Source: Arthrobacter sp. 24S4-2 (lineage in GTDB: Bacteria > Actinomycetota > Actinomycetes > Actinomycetales > Micrococcaceae). Taken from it: DNA of 64,000 nt. A program made the translations under genes and the position numbers. This document shows positions 45,383-54,186 of this stretch, piece by piece. Numbering within the stretch: the stretch's first letter is position 1; each line of letters starts with the position of its first letter. A model generated the notes under the pieces. It saw only the letters and a program-made list of their open reading frames with translations, was not told where the DNA came from and searched no databases. The stretch covers positions 3,968,001 to 4,032,000 of the forward strand of contig NZ_CP040018.1 in assembly GCF_005280255.1 (NCBI RefSeq), given 5' to 3'.

Positions 45383-46491
45383 CTACGCCGAGACAGTGGT
45401 CACCGGCATGGACGAATCCGGGGCGAAGCCGATCCCGCTGGGCCCGATCCCTGCCATCACCAGCTGGGCCCCGAGTGCGGCAACCATGGCGCCGTTGTCA
45501 GTGCACAGCTCAAGCGGCGGAACGGTGAGCCGGATCCCGGCCGCGCTGCAGCGCTGTTCGGTCAGCTGGCGCAGCCGTGAATTTGCTGCCACGCCCCCGC
45601 CAAGCAGGAGTTCGGTAATTCCGTTTTCCCTGCACGCGAGCACGGCCTTGGACGTGATCACGTCCACCACGGCCTCTTGGAAGGCCGCAGCGATATCAGC
45701 CACCGGCACATCTTCCCCGCGCGCTTCGAATTGCTCCACGCAGCGGGCGACGGCGGTCTTCAGTCCGCTGAAAGACCAGTCGTAGCGATGGGGCCGGGTT
45801 CCTCAGCGGTGCCCATGTATTTGGGCTGCGTCAGTCCGCGCGGGAACCGGATGGCTTTCGGGTTTCCGGTCCGGGCAAGTTTGTCGATGGCCGGGCCGCC
45901 GGGGTAGCCCAGGCCCAGGAGCCGGGCCACCTTGTCGTAGGCTTCCCCGGCGGCGTCGTCAATGGTGGACCCAAGCAGTTTGACGTCGTCGGTGATGTTC
46001 CTGATCCGGAGGATTTCGGTGTGGCCGCCGGAGACCAACAGGGCGCCCAGGTTCTCGGGCAGGGCGTTCTCCTGCAGGGTCCCGGTGAGCGGCCGCGGGC
46101 CGCCGTCGCCCGGTTGCAGCAGGCCAACGCCGACGTGGGCCACAAGGTGGTTGATGGCATAGAGCGGCTTGCCGGTGGCCACGGCGAGCGCCTTGGCGGC
46201 GCACACACCCACCATGAGCGCCCCTGCCAGCCCCGGACCCGAGGTGACGGCAATGGCGTCGACGTCCTCAAGGACCACACCGGCGTCCGCCAGGGCTTCC
46301 TGGAGGGTGGGCACAAAGGCATCGAGGTGTGCGCGGGAGGCGATTTCGGGGATGACGCCGCCGAAACGCACGTGCTCGTCCATGGACGACGACACTGTGT
46401 TGGTCAGCAGTACTGTTCCGCGGACGATTCCCACGCCGGTCTCATCGCAGGAGGACTCGATCCCGAGGACCAGGGGCTGTGATTGGTTCAT
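45383..46491 (-). CDS. tsaD: tRNA N6-adenosine threonylcarbamoyltransferase TsaD, with a single-base frameshift
   Basis: TsaD installs the threonylcarbamoyl group of t6A37 in tRNAs reading ANN codons, with TsaB and TsaE, and is normally essential. The first frame has LGIESSCDETGVGIV, metal-binding HVRFGGVIPEIASRAHLD and NHLVAH, and GLGYPGGPAIDKLA. It then stops early after EEPGPIATTGLSAD. The correct continuation, HRYDWSFSGLKTAVARCVEQ and GGGVAANSRLRQL, is in the next frame. Adding one C to the CCCC run at 45790-45793 restores a full protein of about 370 residues. I therefore treat it as a functional gene in a sequence with an error. It overlaps rimI by four bases. Confidence 0.9.
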
Positions 46492-47063
46492 GGTGTGTCT
46501 GCCTCCATCGACGGCACGTGGTCAGTTGTCGCCCCGGTGCCCTCCGGCGCGGGTGGCGGGCCGGCGTTCTGCAGCTGGAGCCTCATGATCAGGGCGTCTA
46601 CGCCGTCGCGGTAATACCGGGGGCGGACGTGGATCTGCTCGAACCCGAACCTGCGGTAGAGCTCCTGCGCACGGGGGTTGTCCGCCCGGACTTCCAGCAG
46701 CACGTCCGCCGCCCGGCGCCGCCGGCTTTCGGTAATGAGCCGGGTCAGCAGTGCCGAGCCGATGCCGCGGCCCTCGCACTCGGGTATGACTGCAATGGTC
46801 TGCACGTCGGCGATGGGTTCAATGCACATCAGGCCGGCGTAGCCCACGATCCCGCCGTCGAGTTCAGCCACGAGGTAGTGGCGGGTCTCCGCCTGCGCGA
46901 GTTCGTCATGGAACATCTGCAGCGGCCAGGCGTCCACGGGGAACAGCCGGCATTCCAGGGCATGCACGGCAGGGATGTCCGACGCGCTCATGGTCCGCAG
47001 CGTCACCCCGGCCGGCGCATCCGCGCCGCCGCCGCCCACACCGTGGCCCGCAGTGCCGCTCAC
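46488..47063 (-). CDS. rimI: Ribosomal protein S18-alanine N-acetyltransferase-like
   Basis: The start GTG 47063 overlaps the tsaB stop (GTGA), giving about 191 residues; an ATG in the MSASDIPAVHALE segment is an alternative. The GNAT acetyl-CoA motif is clear: VQTIAVIPECEGRGIGSALLTRLITESRRR, and the RimI-specific LFPVDAWPLQMFHDEL and ARELYRRFGF-like AQELYRRFGFEQIHVRPRYYRDGVDALIM are present. RimI acetylates the S18 N-terminus. The placement between tsaB and tsaD is the standard actinobacterial order. Confidence 0.9.
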   Translation of the reverse strand: MSGTAGHGVGGGGADAPAGVTLRTMSASDIPAVHALECRLFPVDAWPLQMFHDELAQAETRHYLVAELDGGIVGYAGLMCIEPIADVQTIAVIPECEGRGIGSALLTRLITESRRRRAADVLLEVRADNPRAQELYRRFGFEQIHVRPRYYRDGVDALIMRLQLQNAGPPPAPEGTGATTDHVPSMEADTP

Positions 47064-47731
47064 AGCGCACGCTTCCTGGGGCCGGGCACCTGTGCATCGG
47101 ATTCGCGGAGGTAAAGCGGCGTGGAGTCCAGCAGCTTCTCCCCCGCGGCAAGCCTGGCCAGCGCGAACTGGCCCAGGTACAGGGCATCGGGCTGCTCGGA
47201 GCTGAAGTCCGGATCGGCTCGCAGGACATCGCTGTAGAGTCCCGCACCCGCCCCGTAGGCCGGCAGGTCCGGAAGGTCGGCAGCGAAGCCCACGTGCGGC
47301 CCATCCAGCAGCCGGGGCAGCTGGCCATCCGCGAGTGCATAGCGGGCCCAGTACACCTCTTTGCGCCGCGCGTCCGTGGCCACAAGGAATTCCGCTGCGG
47401 CGGCGGTGGATTCTGCCACTTCCAGCGCCATGGCGTCCAGGCTCATGACACCGTAAAGGGGTTTGCCCCACACGAAGGACAGCGTCCGTGCGGTGGCTAT
47501 CCCGGAACGCAGGCCGGTAAACGGACCCGGGCCCACACCCACCACGATGGCGTCGATGTCCGCCCCGGAAACCCCCGCGTCGGCGAACATGGCGCCGATG
47601 CCCGGGGCCAGCACTTCCGCGTGGCTGCGGGTGTCCTCGGTGGAGAAGCTCGCGAGCACTCCCTCCAGCGCATCGTCCGAGACCAATGCGGCACTGGCCA
47701 CGGCTGACGTGTCGATGGCAAGGATGAGCAT
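47060..47731 (-). CDS. tsaB: t6A modification protein TsaB
   Basis: The start ATG 47731 overlaps the tsaE stop by one base (TGATG), giving 223 residues. It has the ASKHA-fold start LILAIDTSAVASAALV, the SHAEVLAPGIGAMF and VVGVGPGPFTGLRSGIATARTLSFV motifs typical of TsaB, and a variable C-terminal half. TsaB has lost the ATPase site and serves as the scaffold partner of TsaD in t6A synthesis. The chain alr-tsaE-tsaB-rimI-tsaD is expressed as one overlapping operon. Confidence 0.94.
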   Translation of the reverse strand: MLILAIDTSAVASAALVSDDALEGVLASFSTEDTRSHAEVLAPGIGAMFADAGVSGADIDAIVVGVGPGPFTGLRSGIATARTLSFVWGKPLYGVMSLDAMALEVAESTAAAAEFLVATDARRKEVYWARYALADGQLPRLLDGPHVGFAADLPDLPAYGAGAGLYSDVLRADPDFSSEQPDALYLGQFALARLAAGEKLLDSTPLYLRESDAQVPGPRKRAL

Positions 47732-48312
47732 CAGGAGTTCCCTTTCAAGGCGGCAGGCAGCACGGCCTGCTCGGCCCAGCGCGGGCCGTAGCCGCGGATA
47801 ACCACGTTCCGGGGCTCGTCGTCGTCGTTCGTGTCGAAGTCCATCACGCCGTCCTGGGCCCCCGGTGTGGGTCCGTCCGGCGCCAGGCCGCCGAGCGGCC
47901 GGTGCAGTTCGACGTCGAGCACGCTGTCGCTCAGGTGTTCCACCCGTCCGCGGCCCCACTCCACCACCGTCACGGTGATGTCCATGGTGTTTTCGAGGTC
48001 GATGTCGTCGATTTCCGCCGCACTTTCCAGCCGGTAGGCATCGACGTGCACCAGGTCCGGGCCGCCGGGACGCGGCCCGTCAGGCAGGTTGGGATGGATG
48101 CGGACCAGGACGAACGTGGGGGAAATGATCCCGGCCCGCACACCGAGGCCCTCGCCGAGTCCCTGGGTGAATGTGGTTTTGCCGGCCCCGAGTTCGCCCG
48201 TGAGGATAACAAGGTCGCCTGCCTCGAGAACGGCCCCGAGGGCGGCGGCCAGGGCGTGGGTTTCGACGGCGGTCTGCACCGTCAGGGACAGTTCCCAGTG
48301 CGGGGCGCTCAT
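47731..48312 (-). CDS. tsaE: t6A modification ATPase TsaE
   Basis: This 193-residue ATPase drives the TsaB-TsaD cycle. The P-loop is GELGAGKTTFTQG (about residues 39-51), followed by GIISPTFVLVRIHPN, the switch region of TsaE, and VHVDAYRLESAAEIDDIDLE with TVVEWGRGRVE. The C-terminal tail is longer than in Escherichia coli TsaE (about 150 residues) and acidic. Its start overlaps the end of alr by four bases (ATGA). Confidence 0.94.
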   Translation of the reverse strand: MSAPHWELSLTVQTAVETHALAAALGAVLEAGDLVILTGELGAGKTTFTQGLGEGLGVRAGIISPTFVLVRIHPNLPDGPRPGGPDLVHVDAYRLESAAEIDDIDLENTMDITVTVVEWGRGRVEHLSDSVLDVELHRPLGGLAPDGPTPGAQDGVMDFDTNDDDEPRNVVIRGYGPRWAEQAVLPAALKGNS

Positions 48313-49532
48313 GTGGCGCCACCCTGCCCGCTGACGAAGGCCTCGTTGATGTAGCGGCGCGGCACGCGCGGGCTGATCCGGGTCACGATCTCATAGTTGT
48401 TGGTGCCGGCCGCGCGGGCCCAGTCGTCCGCCGTCGGGCCGCCGTCGGCGCCGTCGCCGAACAGGACCGCTTCGGCACCCAGCACGCTGGCTCCGCCGGA
48501 TGCCACGCCGCGGGGCCCGAGGTCGATCACCATCTGGTCCATGGCGATCCTGCCCACCACGGGGTAGTTCCGGTCCTCCACCCGTACGGGGCCTCCCGTG
48601 GCCACCCGCGGCACGCCGTCGGCGTAGCCCAGCGGAATCAGCCCAAGGGTGCTGGGGCCGGCGGTGCGGTAGTTGAGCCCGTAGGAGACACCCTGGCCGG
48701 CAGGGACATCCTTGCAGTGCGACACCATGGTGCGAACCGTCATGGCCGGGCGGAGACCCAGCTCGGCCGGCGACTGGCCTTCGAAGGGTGAAAGCCCGTA
48801 GATGCCCAGCCCCACCCGGACCAGGTCGAAGTGTGTGTCCGGGCGCGAAAGCGTGGCGGGCGTGTTGGCCAGGTGCCGGACTTCCGGGTCCACCCCGGCG
48901 TCCTCGGCGATGGCCAGAACCTCGCGGAAGGCCGCGAGCTGCTCGTCCGTCTCGGGGCGGTGCGGCTCGTCCGCCACGGCAAGGTGGGAAAAAATGCCCA
49001 CCACCCGCAGCAGCCCTTCGTCCTGGTACTCCATCGCTTCACCCACGAGGCTGTCCCAGGCATCCAGGGTCGCCCCGTTGCGGCCCAGGCCGGTGTCCAC
49101 TTTCAAGTGCACCCGCGCCGGTCGTTCCTGTTCGCGGGCCGCAACGACGATCTTCCCGAGCTCCCAGCCGGAGCAGCCGATGTCGATTCCCGCGGCAACG
49201 GCGGCGCCGAAGTTGCTCTCCGGCGTATGCAGCCAGGCCAGCAGCGGCGCCTCGATTCCGGCCGTGCGCAGGGCAAGCGCCTCGGAGATATGGGCCACGC
49301 CCAGCCAGCGCGCCCCGGCCTCGAGCGCCGCCCGTGCCACCGGAACGGCGCCGTGGCCGTAGGCGTCCGCCTTGACCACGGCCATGACCTTGGCCGGCGA
49401 AGCGACGGCCGCAAGGTGGCGGACGTTGTGCCGGATGGCGTCGAGGTCGATCACTGCGGAGCGTTCGTTGGCGGGGCCCGGTGCTGCGTCCGGGACGGGC
49501 CGGGAGTCACCGGTTGCTGCTGGGTAAGTCAC
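48309..49532 (-). CDS. alr: Alanine racemase
   Basis: This 407-residue PLP enzyme makes D-alanine for peptidoglycan. The PLP lysine is K54 in AVVKADAYGHGAVPVARAALEAGARWLGVA. Other conserved parts are VHLKVDTGLGRNG, the second-base tyrosine region in VSYGLNYRTAG, and the Met/Asp-containing VVGRIAMDQMVIDL. The first 25 residues before the core are a short extension. Pairing with tsaE is the usual actinobacterial arrangement. Confidence 0.95.
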   Translation of the reverse strand: MTYPAATGDSRPVPDAAPGPANERSAVIDLDAIRHNVRHLAAVASPAKVMAVVKADAYGHGAVPVARAALEAGARWLGVAHISEALALRTAGIEAPLLAWLHTPESNFGAAVAAGIDIGCSGWELGKIVVAAREQERPARVHLKVDTGLGRNGATLDAWDSLVGEAMEYQDEGLLRVVGIFSHLAVADEPHRPETDEQLAAFREVLAIAEDAGVDPEVRHLANTPATLSRPDTHFDLVRVGLGIYGLSPFEGQSPAELGLRPAMTVRTMVSHCKDVPAGQGVSYGLNYRTAGPSTLGLIPLGYADGVPRVATGGPVRVEDRNYPVVGRIAMDQMVIDLGPRGVASGGASVLGAEAVLFGDGADGGPTADDWARAAGTNNYEIVTRISPRVPRRYINEAFVSGQGGAT

Positions 49533-49627
49533 TCTAGTGATTCTAGTGGCGGCGCGGCATGCGGCTTAATTCAGCGGCGGGAGCGGTGCGCCGGCCGGGC
49601 ACACCCGGCTTCAGCCGGCCCGGCGCG

Positions 49628-50719
49628 CTAGGCGTCAGAAAGGTGGGCGATGGTGGCGGTGGCCCGGCGCAGCGCCTGCGACGGAACGTCACGGACAATG
49701 TCCTCCAGGAAGCTGAAGCGCCGCAGCCACTGGCTGCTTTGCCGTTCAGGCCTGGCATTGGCCCGCTTCCACCAGTCGGCGATGTCGCCCCAGCCCGGCG
49801 CCGCGAGGGACCCGCCCACTTCCTGGACCGCCAGGGACGCGCACAGGTTCGCGAACCGGAGCCGGTCCGCCAGCGGCCACCGGGCCAGGCTGCCCACAAT
49901 GAAAGCGGCGCCGAAGCAGTCGCCGGCTCCGGTGGGGTCAAAGGCGGTGACCGGCAGGGAGGGTACCCACTCCTCCTCGCCCGTTTCCGAGTCCACGGCC
50001 ATGGCGCCCTGCGGCCCGAGGGTCACCACCGCCACGGGAACCCGGTCGGCGAGCGCATACAGTGCCGCCCAGGGTGTGTCCCTGCCGGTGAAGGCCATGG
50101 CTTCGCGCTGGTTGGGCATGAAGGCGTGGAAGAACCGGAGGTTGTCCAACCTGGTTGAGGACCACTTGCCAGTGGCATCCCAGCCGACGTCGCCAAAGAG
50201 CTTGACGCCGGAACTGTGCGCCGTCACCGCCCACGGAGCGAGCTCCTCCTCCAGGTCGGCGACGGCGGCGAGCGCCGTCGGCGGCGAGCCGATCAGTTCC
50301 GAGGAACTGACCGGTGCAGGATGGCCGTGGGTCACCATGGAGCGGTCGTGCTGGACGCTGAGGGACACCGTCACGGGCGAGTGCCACCCGGGGATGCGTT
50401 TGGAAAGGGACAGGTCCACGTGTTCCTGGGCAGCCAGGATTTTCCAGTTGTAGTCCCCGTAACCGTCGTCGCCAAAGGCGGCTGCAAGCCCGGTGCGGAG
50501 TCCCAGGCGCGCCGCCGCGATGGCCTGGTTGGCCACCCCGCCGGGGCAGCTGCCCATGCCGTCGCTCCAGATTTCCGTGCCGGGTTCGGGGGCGTGGGGC
50601 AGGCCGGTGAAGATGATGTCCTGGAAGACTGTCCCGGTCAGGAGCAGATCGAAACTGCCGTCCGACGGGGTGCGGACGGCAGCGAGCGGGTCAAAGCGGC
50701 GCTCCGGTATCGCGTCCAT
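49628..50719 (-). CDS. PfkB-family carbohydrate kinase
   Basis: This 363-residue sugar or nucleoside kinase is of the ribokinase fold. PfkB signature 1 lies around GMGSCPGGVANQAIAAARLG, and signature 2 with the catalytic aspartate is AFDPTGAGDCFGAAFIVGSLA. Length is slightly above average because of an N-terminal stretch before DLLLTGTVFQDIIF. The substrate is not evident. It is divergent from a GH4 glucosidase gene (93 bp between starts), so it may phosphorylate a released sugar, but this is inference. It shares the minus strand with alr, about 95 bp apart. Confidence 0.85.
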   Translation of the reverse strand: MDAIPERRFDPLAAVRTPSDGSFDLLLTGTVFQDIIFTGLPHAPEPGTEIWSDGMGSCPGGVANQAIAAARLGLRTGLAAAFGDDGYGDYNWKILAAQEHVDLSLSKRIPGWHSPVTVSLSVQHDRSMVTHGHPAPVSSSELIGSPPTALAAVADLEEELAPWAVTAHSSGVKLFGDVGWDATGKWSSTRLDNLRFFHAFMPNQREAMAFTGRDTPWAALYALADRVPVAVVTLGPQGAMAVDSETGEEEWVPSLPVTAFDPTGAGDCFGAAFIVGSLARWPLADRLRFANLCASLAVQEVGGSLAAPGWGDIADWWKRANARPERQSSQWLRRFSFLEDIVRDVPSQALRRATATIAHLSDA

Positions 50720-50811
50720 GTTCGGCAGACTACGCCCTCGCGCCTGCCCTGCAAAGTGCCGCGCCGCCCGGAACCGGGCCCGGGTCGCCTGCCCGGAATA
50801 GACTGCCTGGT

Positions 50812-52185
50812 ATGCGGCTCATGATTGCCGGCGGCGGCGGGTTCCGCGTCCCGCTGGTCTACCGGGCGCTCTCCACCGGCACGTTCGCCGGGCTGGTGCG
50901 GGAGCTCGTCCTGTTCGACGTCGATCCCCTGCGGCTCGCCGCGATCAATGCCGTCCTGTCAGCTCTGGGATCTTCCCTCGGCGGCCGAGGCCCCGCGGTT
51001 CGAACCACCGCGTCCCTGGCCGAGGGCCTCGAAGGTACGGACATGGTGTTCGCGGCCATCCGGCCGGGCGGAACAGCGGGACGGACCGCCGACGAACGCG
51101 TCGCGCTGGACCTTGGCCTGCTCGGGCAGGAGACCACCGGCGCCGGCGGCATCTCCTACGCCTTGCGCTCCATCCCCGGGATGCTGGAACTGGCCCACGA
51201 AATGAGGCGGCGATGCCCGGACGCCTGGCTGGTCAACTTCACCAACCCGGCCGGAATGGTCACCGAGGCGTTGGTGCCCGTGCTGGGCAAACAGGTGATC
51301 GGCATCTGCGACTCGGCCGGCGCTTTGGCGCACCGCGCGGCTCGGGCGGCGGGCGCGCCGCTGCCGGACGGAAGGCTCGACGGCGTGGGCTACTACGGGC
51401 TCAACCACCTGGGCTGGCTGTACCGGCTGGAGTCCGGCGGCAGGGATCTGCTGCCCGGGCTTTTGGCGGACGCCCAGGCGCTGTCCGGCTTCGAGGAGGG
51501 ACGCCTCTTTCCGCAGCCGTTCCTGCAGTCCCTGGGGTGCCTGCCCAACGAGTACCTGTACTACTACTACGACACAGCCCGGGCCGTAGGCGCCATCCGC
51601 GCAACGCTGCAGACCCGCGGCGAATCCATCCATGAGCAGCAGTCGGAGCTGTACCCCGCCCTCGCCGCGGCCGGGTCCGGTGCCTACGAACTGTGGGACG
51701 CCGCCCGCCGCTCCCGGGAAGAGGGATACCTGGCCGAGGCCCGCGCCAACGGCGAACAGCGGGACGAAGAGGACCTTGCCGGCGGCGGGTACGAACGGGT
51801 TGCCCTCGGGGTGATGCGCGCCCTGTCCGTGGACTTCCAGTCCGGGCGCGGGGGCACCGAGCTCATCCTGAATACCCCCAACGCCGGCGCGATTCCCGGC
51901 CTGCCGGCGGACGCCGTCGTCGAGGTTCCCTGTGTGGTGACTCCCGACGGCGCGGTGGCGCTGCCGCAGGACCGTCCGGGCGACGCACAGCTGGCCCTCA
52001 TGCAGCGGGTCAAGGAGGTGGAGCGCCTGACCGTGTCGGCCGTGGTGGAGGGGAACAGGGACCACGCCCGCCGGGCTTTCGCCCGCCATCCACTCATCGA
52101 CTCTGACAAGCTCGCCGTCGAGCTGCTGGCGGGGTACGAGGCGGCGTTTCCCGCGCTCAGGCTGCTCTGGGGCGGCGAGGATTAG
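50812..52185 (+). CDS. GH4 family 6-phospho-beta-glucosidase-like enzyme
   Basis: This 457-residue enzyme starts with the NAD-binding loop MIAGGGGFRVPLV. GH4 enzymes use NAD+ and a divalent metal to cleave glycosides by oxidation-elimination. The metal ligands are visible as Cys166 in GICDSAG and His199 in GLNHLGW. VNFTNPAGMVTEAL (about residues 141-154) and PNEYLYYYYDTA fit BglC/LicH-like 6-phospho-beta-glucosidases. No PTS IIC gene is near. The PfkB kinase gene lies divergent to it. Confidence 0.88.
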   Translation: MRLMIAGGGGFRVPLVYRALSTGTFAGLVRELVLFDVDPLRLAAINAVLSALGSSLGGRGPAVRTTASLAEGLEGTDMVFAAIRPGGTAGRTADERVALDLGLLGQETTGAGGISYALRSIPGMLELAHEMRRRCPDAWLVNFTNPAGMVTEALVPVLGKQVIGICDSAGALAHRAARAAGAPLPDGRLDGVGYYGLNHLGWLYRLESGGRDLLPGLLADAQALSGFEEGRLFPQPFLQSLGCLPNEYLYYYYDTARAVGAIRATLQTRGESIHEQQSELYPALAAAGSGAYELWDAARRSREEGYLAEARANGEQRDEEDLAGGGYERVALGVMRALSVDFQSGRGGTELILNTPNAGAIPGLPADAVVEVPCVVTPDGAVALPQDRPGDAQLALMQRVKEVERLTVSAVVEGNRDHARRAFARHPLIDSDKLAVELLAGYEAAFPALRLLWGGED

Positions 52186-52209
52186 GCTGCCTGGCCAGAG
52201 CCTGCCGGA

Positions 52210-52746
52210 CTAAAGCTTCCGGTACATCACGTGCAGGCCCACGTACCCGAGCGCCGGGTGGTGGAAGGCCTCCGGAACCGTCCCCACGATTTCGAAGCCC
52301 ATGGCCTGCCATGCGGCCACCGCGCGGACGTTGCTTTCCACCACGGCGTTGAACTGCATGGCACGGAACCCCGCCGCCCGGGCCGCGTCCAGCGAGTAGG
52401 CACAAAGCGCTTTGGCCAGCCCCTTGCCGCCGTGGTCCGGGTGGACCATGTACCCGGCGTTGGCAACATGGCTCCCTCCGCCGCCCTGGTTGGCGTGCAG
52501 CTCCCCTGTCCCCAGCACTGCATCGTCCCGGACGGCCACGAACGCCTGGCCCGGAGAGTCCTTGAACCACCGGACGCGCGCCTCGTCCTCCGCGGTGTCA
52601 CGGTCCCAGGTGAAGGTGTCCCCGGCCCTGATCACGGGTTCCAGGATGGCCCACATGCCGGGCCAATCAGCTTCGATGGCGGGGCGGATTTCGAACCCGG
52701 CGGCGGGAGTGTCTGATCCTGCGGTTGGGTCTGCGGTTGCGCTCAC
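52210..52746 (-). CDS. GNAT-family N-acetyltransferase
   Basis: GTG 52746 gives 178 residues; the core begins FEIRPAIEADWPGMWAILEPVIRAGDTFTWDRD. The acetyl-CoA site is NAGYMVHPDHGGKGLAKALCAYSLDAARAAGFRAMQFN, with the later NVRAVAAWQAMGFEIVGTVPEAF segment. The family with this 'GDTFTWD' opening includes uncharacterised acetyltransferases near RimI/MddA types. The acceptor is unknown. It is convergent with the GH4 gene and divergent from mshA. Confidence 0.9.
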   Translation of the reverse strand: MSATADPTAGSDTPAAGFEIRPAIEADWPGMWAILEPVIRAGDTFTWDRDTAEDEARVRWFKDSPGQAFVAVRDDAVLGTGELHANQGGGGSHVANAGYMVHPDHGGKGLAKALCAYSLDAARAAGFRAMQFNAVVESNVRAVAAWQAMGFEIVGTVPEAFHHPALGYVGLHVMYRKL

Positions 52747-52855
52747 AGGCGACACGTTAGCAGGAGGGCTGAGAGTGCACGTGCCGCCGTGAGGGCCGGG
52801 CCGGTTCAGGAGTACTGTTTTATCGGATGCAGTTCCGCCAGCCGAAGGGAGAACC

Positions 52856-54121
52856 GTGACTCTGATCCGCCGTATTGCGTTCCTTTCCCTGCACACCTCC
52901 CCCATGGAACAGCCCGGTTCGGGCGATGCCGGCGGCATGAACGTGTACGTGCGGGGACTTGCCTCCGCGCTGGCCGCCAGCGGCGTGGAAGTGGAAATCT
53001 TCACGCGGTCCACATCGGTGGGACAGCCCGCCGTCGAGCACCCGGATCCCGGCGTGTGCGTCCACAATGTGATCTCCGGACCGCCGCGGAAGCTGCCCAA
53101 AGAGGAGCTGCCCGAACTGCTGCACAGCATGGTTGAAGAGGTTGAACGCATCCGCCAACGCCAGCCGCACGGCCGGTACGACGTCATCCACTCGCACTAC
53201 TGGGTGTCCGGAGTGGCCGGGCTGGAACTGTCCAGGCTGTGGGGCGTCCCGCTGGTGCACACCATGCACACCATGGCCAAGGTCAAGAACCTCCTCCTGC
53301 ACTCGGGCGAAAAGCCTGAACCGCGCCGGCGCGAAGACGGCGAGCACCGGATTGTCGAGGGCGCCGCGCGGCTGATCGCCAACACCCCGGCCGAGGCCGC
53401 CGAGCTCGTCTCGCACTACAACGCCGACTTCGACCACATCGACGTGGCTCCCCCGGGCGTTGACCTGACGGTGTTCACCCCGGCGTTCCGGAGCCGTTCC
53501 CGGGCGCAGCTCGGAGTTCCCGCCGGCAAGTTCCACCTGCTGTTCGCCGGCAGGATCCAGCGGCTCAAGGGCCCGCAGGTCCTGGTCCAGGCAGCGGCCC
53601 TGCTTCGCTCGCGCCGCCCGGACATCGATCTCCAGATAACCATCCTGGGGGCCCTGAGCGGGGCCAAGGACTTCGACCTGAAGTCGCTGATCAGCGCCGC
53701 CGGCATGGACGACGTCGTCACCCACCATCCGCCCGTGAACGCACCGGAGCTGGCCGGCTGGTTCCGGTCCGCCGACGTCGTTGTGATGCCGTCCTACAGC
53801 GAGTCCTTCGGCTTGGTTGCGCTCGAAGCCCAGGCCTGCGGGACGCCCGTGGTGGCCACCCGTGTGGGCGGCCTCTCCCGGGCCATCTTCGACGGACGCA
53901 CCGGCCTGCTGGTGGAGGGCCACAAGCCCGCGGACTGGGCCGACGTGCTGGAAGCGCTCTACGACGATCCCGCCACGCGCAGGGACATGGGGATAGCAGC
54001 AGCGCTGCACGCCGAAAACTTCGGTTGGCAGCGGACCGCAGCCATCACGCTGGAGAGCTACCATGCCGCCGTCGACCAGAACATTGACAGTCACAGAATC
54101 CCGGTGGGCCACACGCCATAA
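52856..54121 (+). CDS. mshA: D-inositol-3-phosphate glycosyltransferase (mycothiol synthesis)
   Basis: This 421-residue GT4 enzyme transfers GlcNAc from UDP-GlcNAc to 1L-inositol-1(3)-phosphate, the first step of mycothiol synthesis. The start is GTG 52856. The N-terminus has HTSPMEQPGSGDAGGMNVYVRGLASALAASG, the MshA acceptor-site signature. HSHYWVSGVAGLELSRLWGVPLVHTMHTMAKVKN follows, and the donor-site block with SYSESFGLVALEAQACGTPVVATRVGGL is intact. The supplier of its inositol phosphate, ino1, is 4.3 kb downstream in opposite orientation. Confidence 0.95.
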   Translation: MTLIRRIAFLSLHTSPMEQPGSGDAGGMNVYVRGLASALAASGVEVEIFTRSTSVGQPAVEHPDPGVCVHNVISGPPRKLPKEELPELLHSMVEEVERIRQRQPHGRYDVIHSHYWVSGVAGLELSRLWGVPLVHTMHTMAKVKNLLLHSGEKPEPRRREDGEHRIVEGAARLIANTPAEAAELVSHYNADFDHIDVAPPGVDLTVFTPAFRSRSRAQLGVPAGKFHLLFAGRIQRLKGPQVLVQAAALLRSRRPDIDLQITILGALSGAKDFDLKSLISAAGMDDVVTHHPPVNAPELAGWFRSADVVVMPSYSESFGLVALEAQACGTPVVATRVGGLSRAIFDGRTGLLVEGHKPADWADVLEALYDDPATRRDMGIAAALHAENFGWQRTAAITLESYHAAVDQNIDSHRIPVGHTP

Positions 54122-54186
54122 GCCGGGCAGCGCCGGCCGGAAACCCCGGACGGCATACCCCCGAAGCCACGAACTGAAGGACAACG

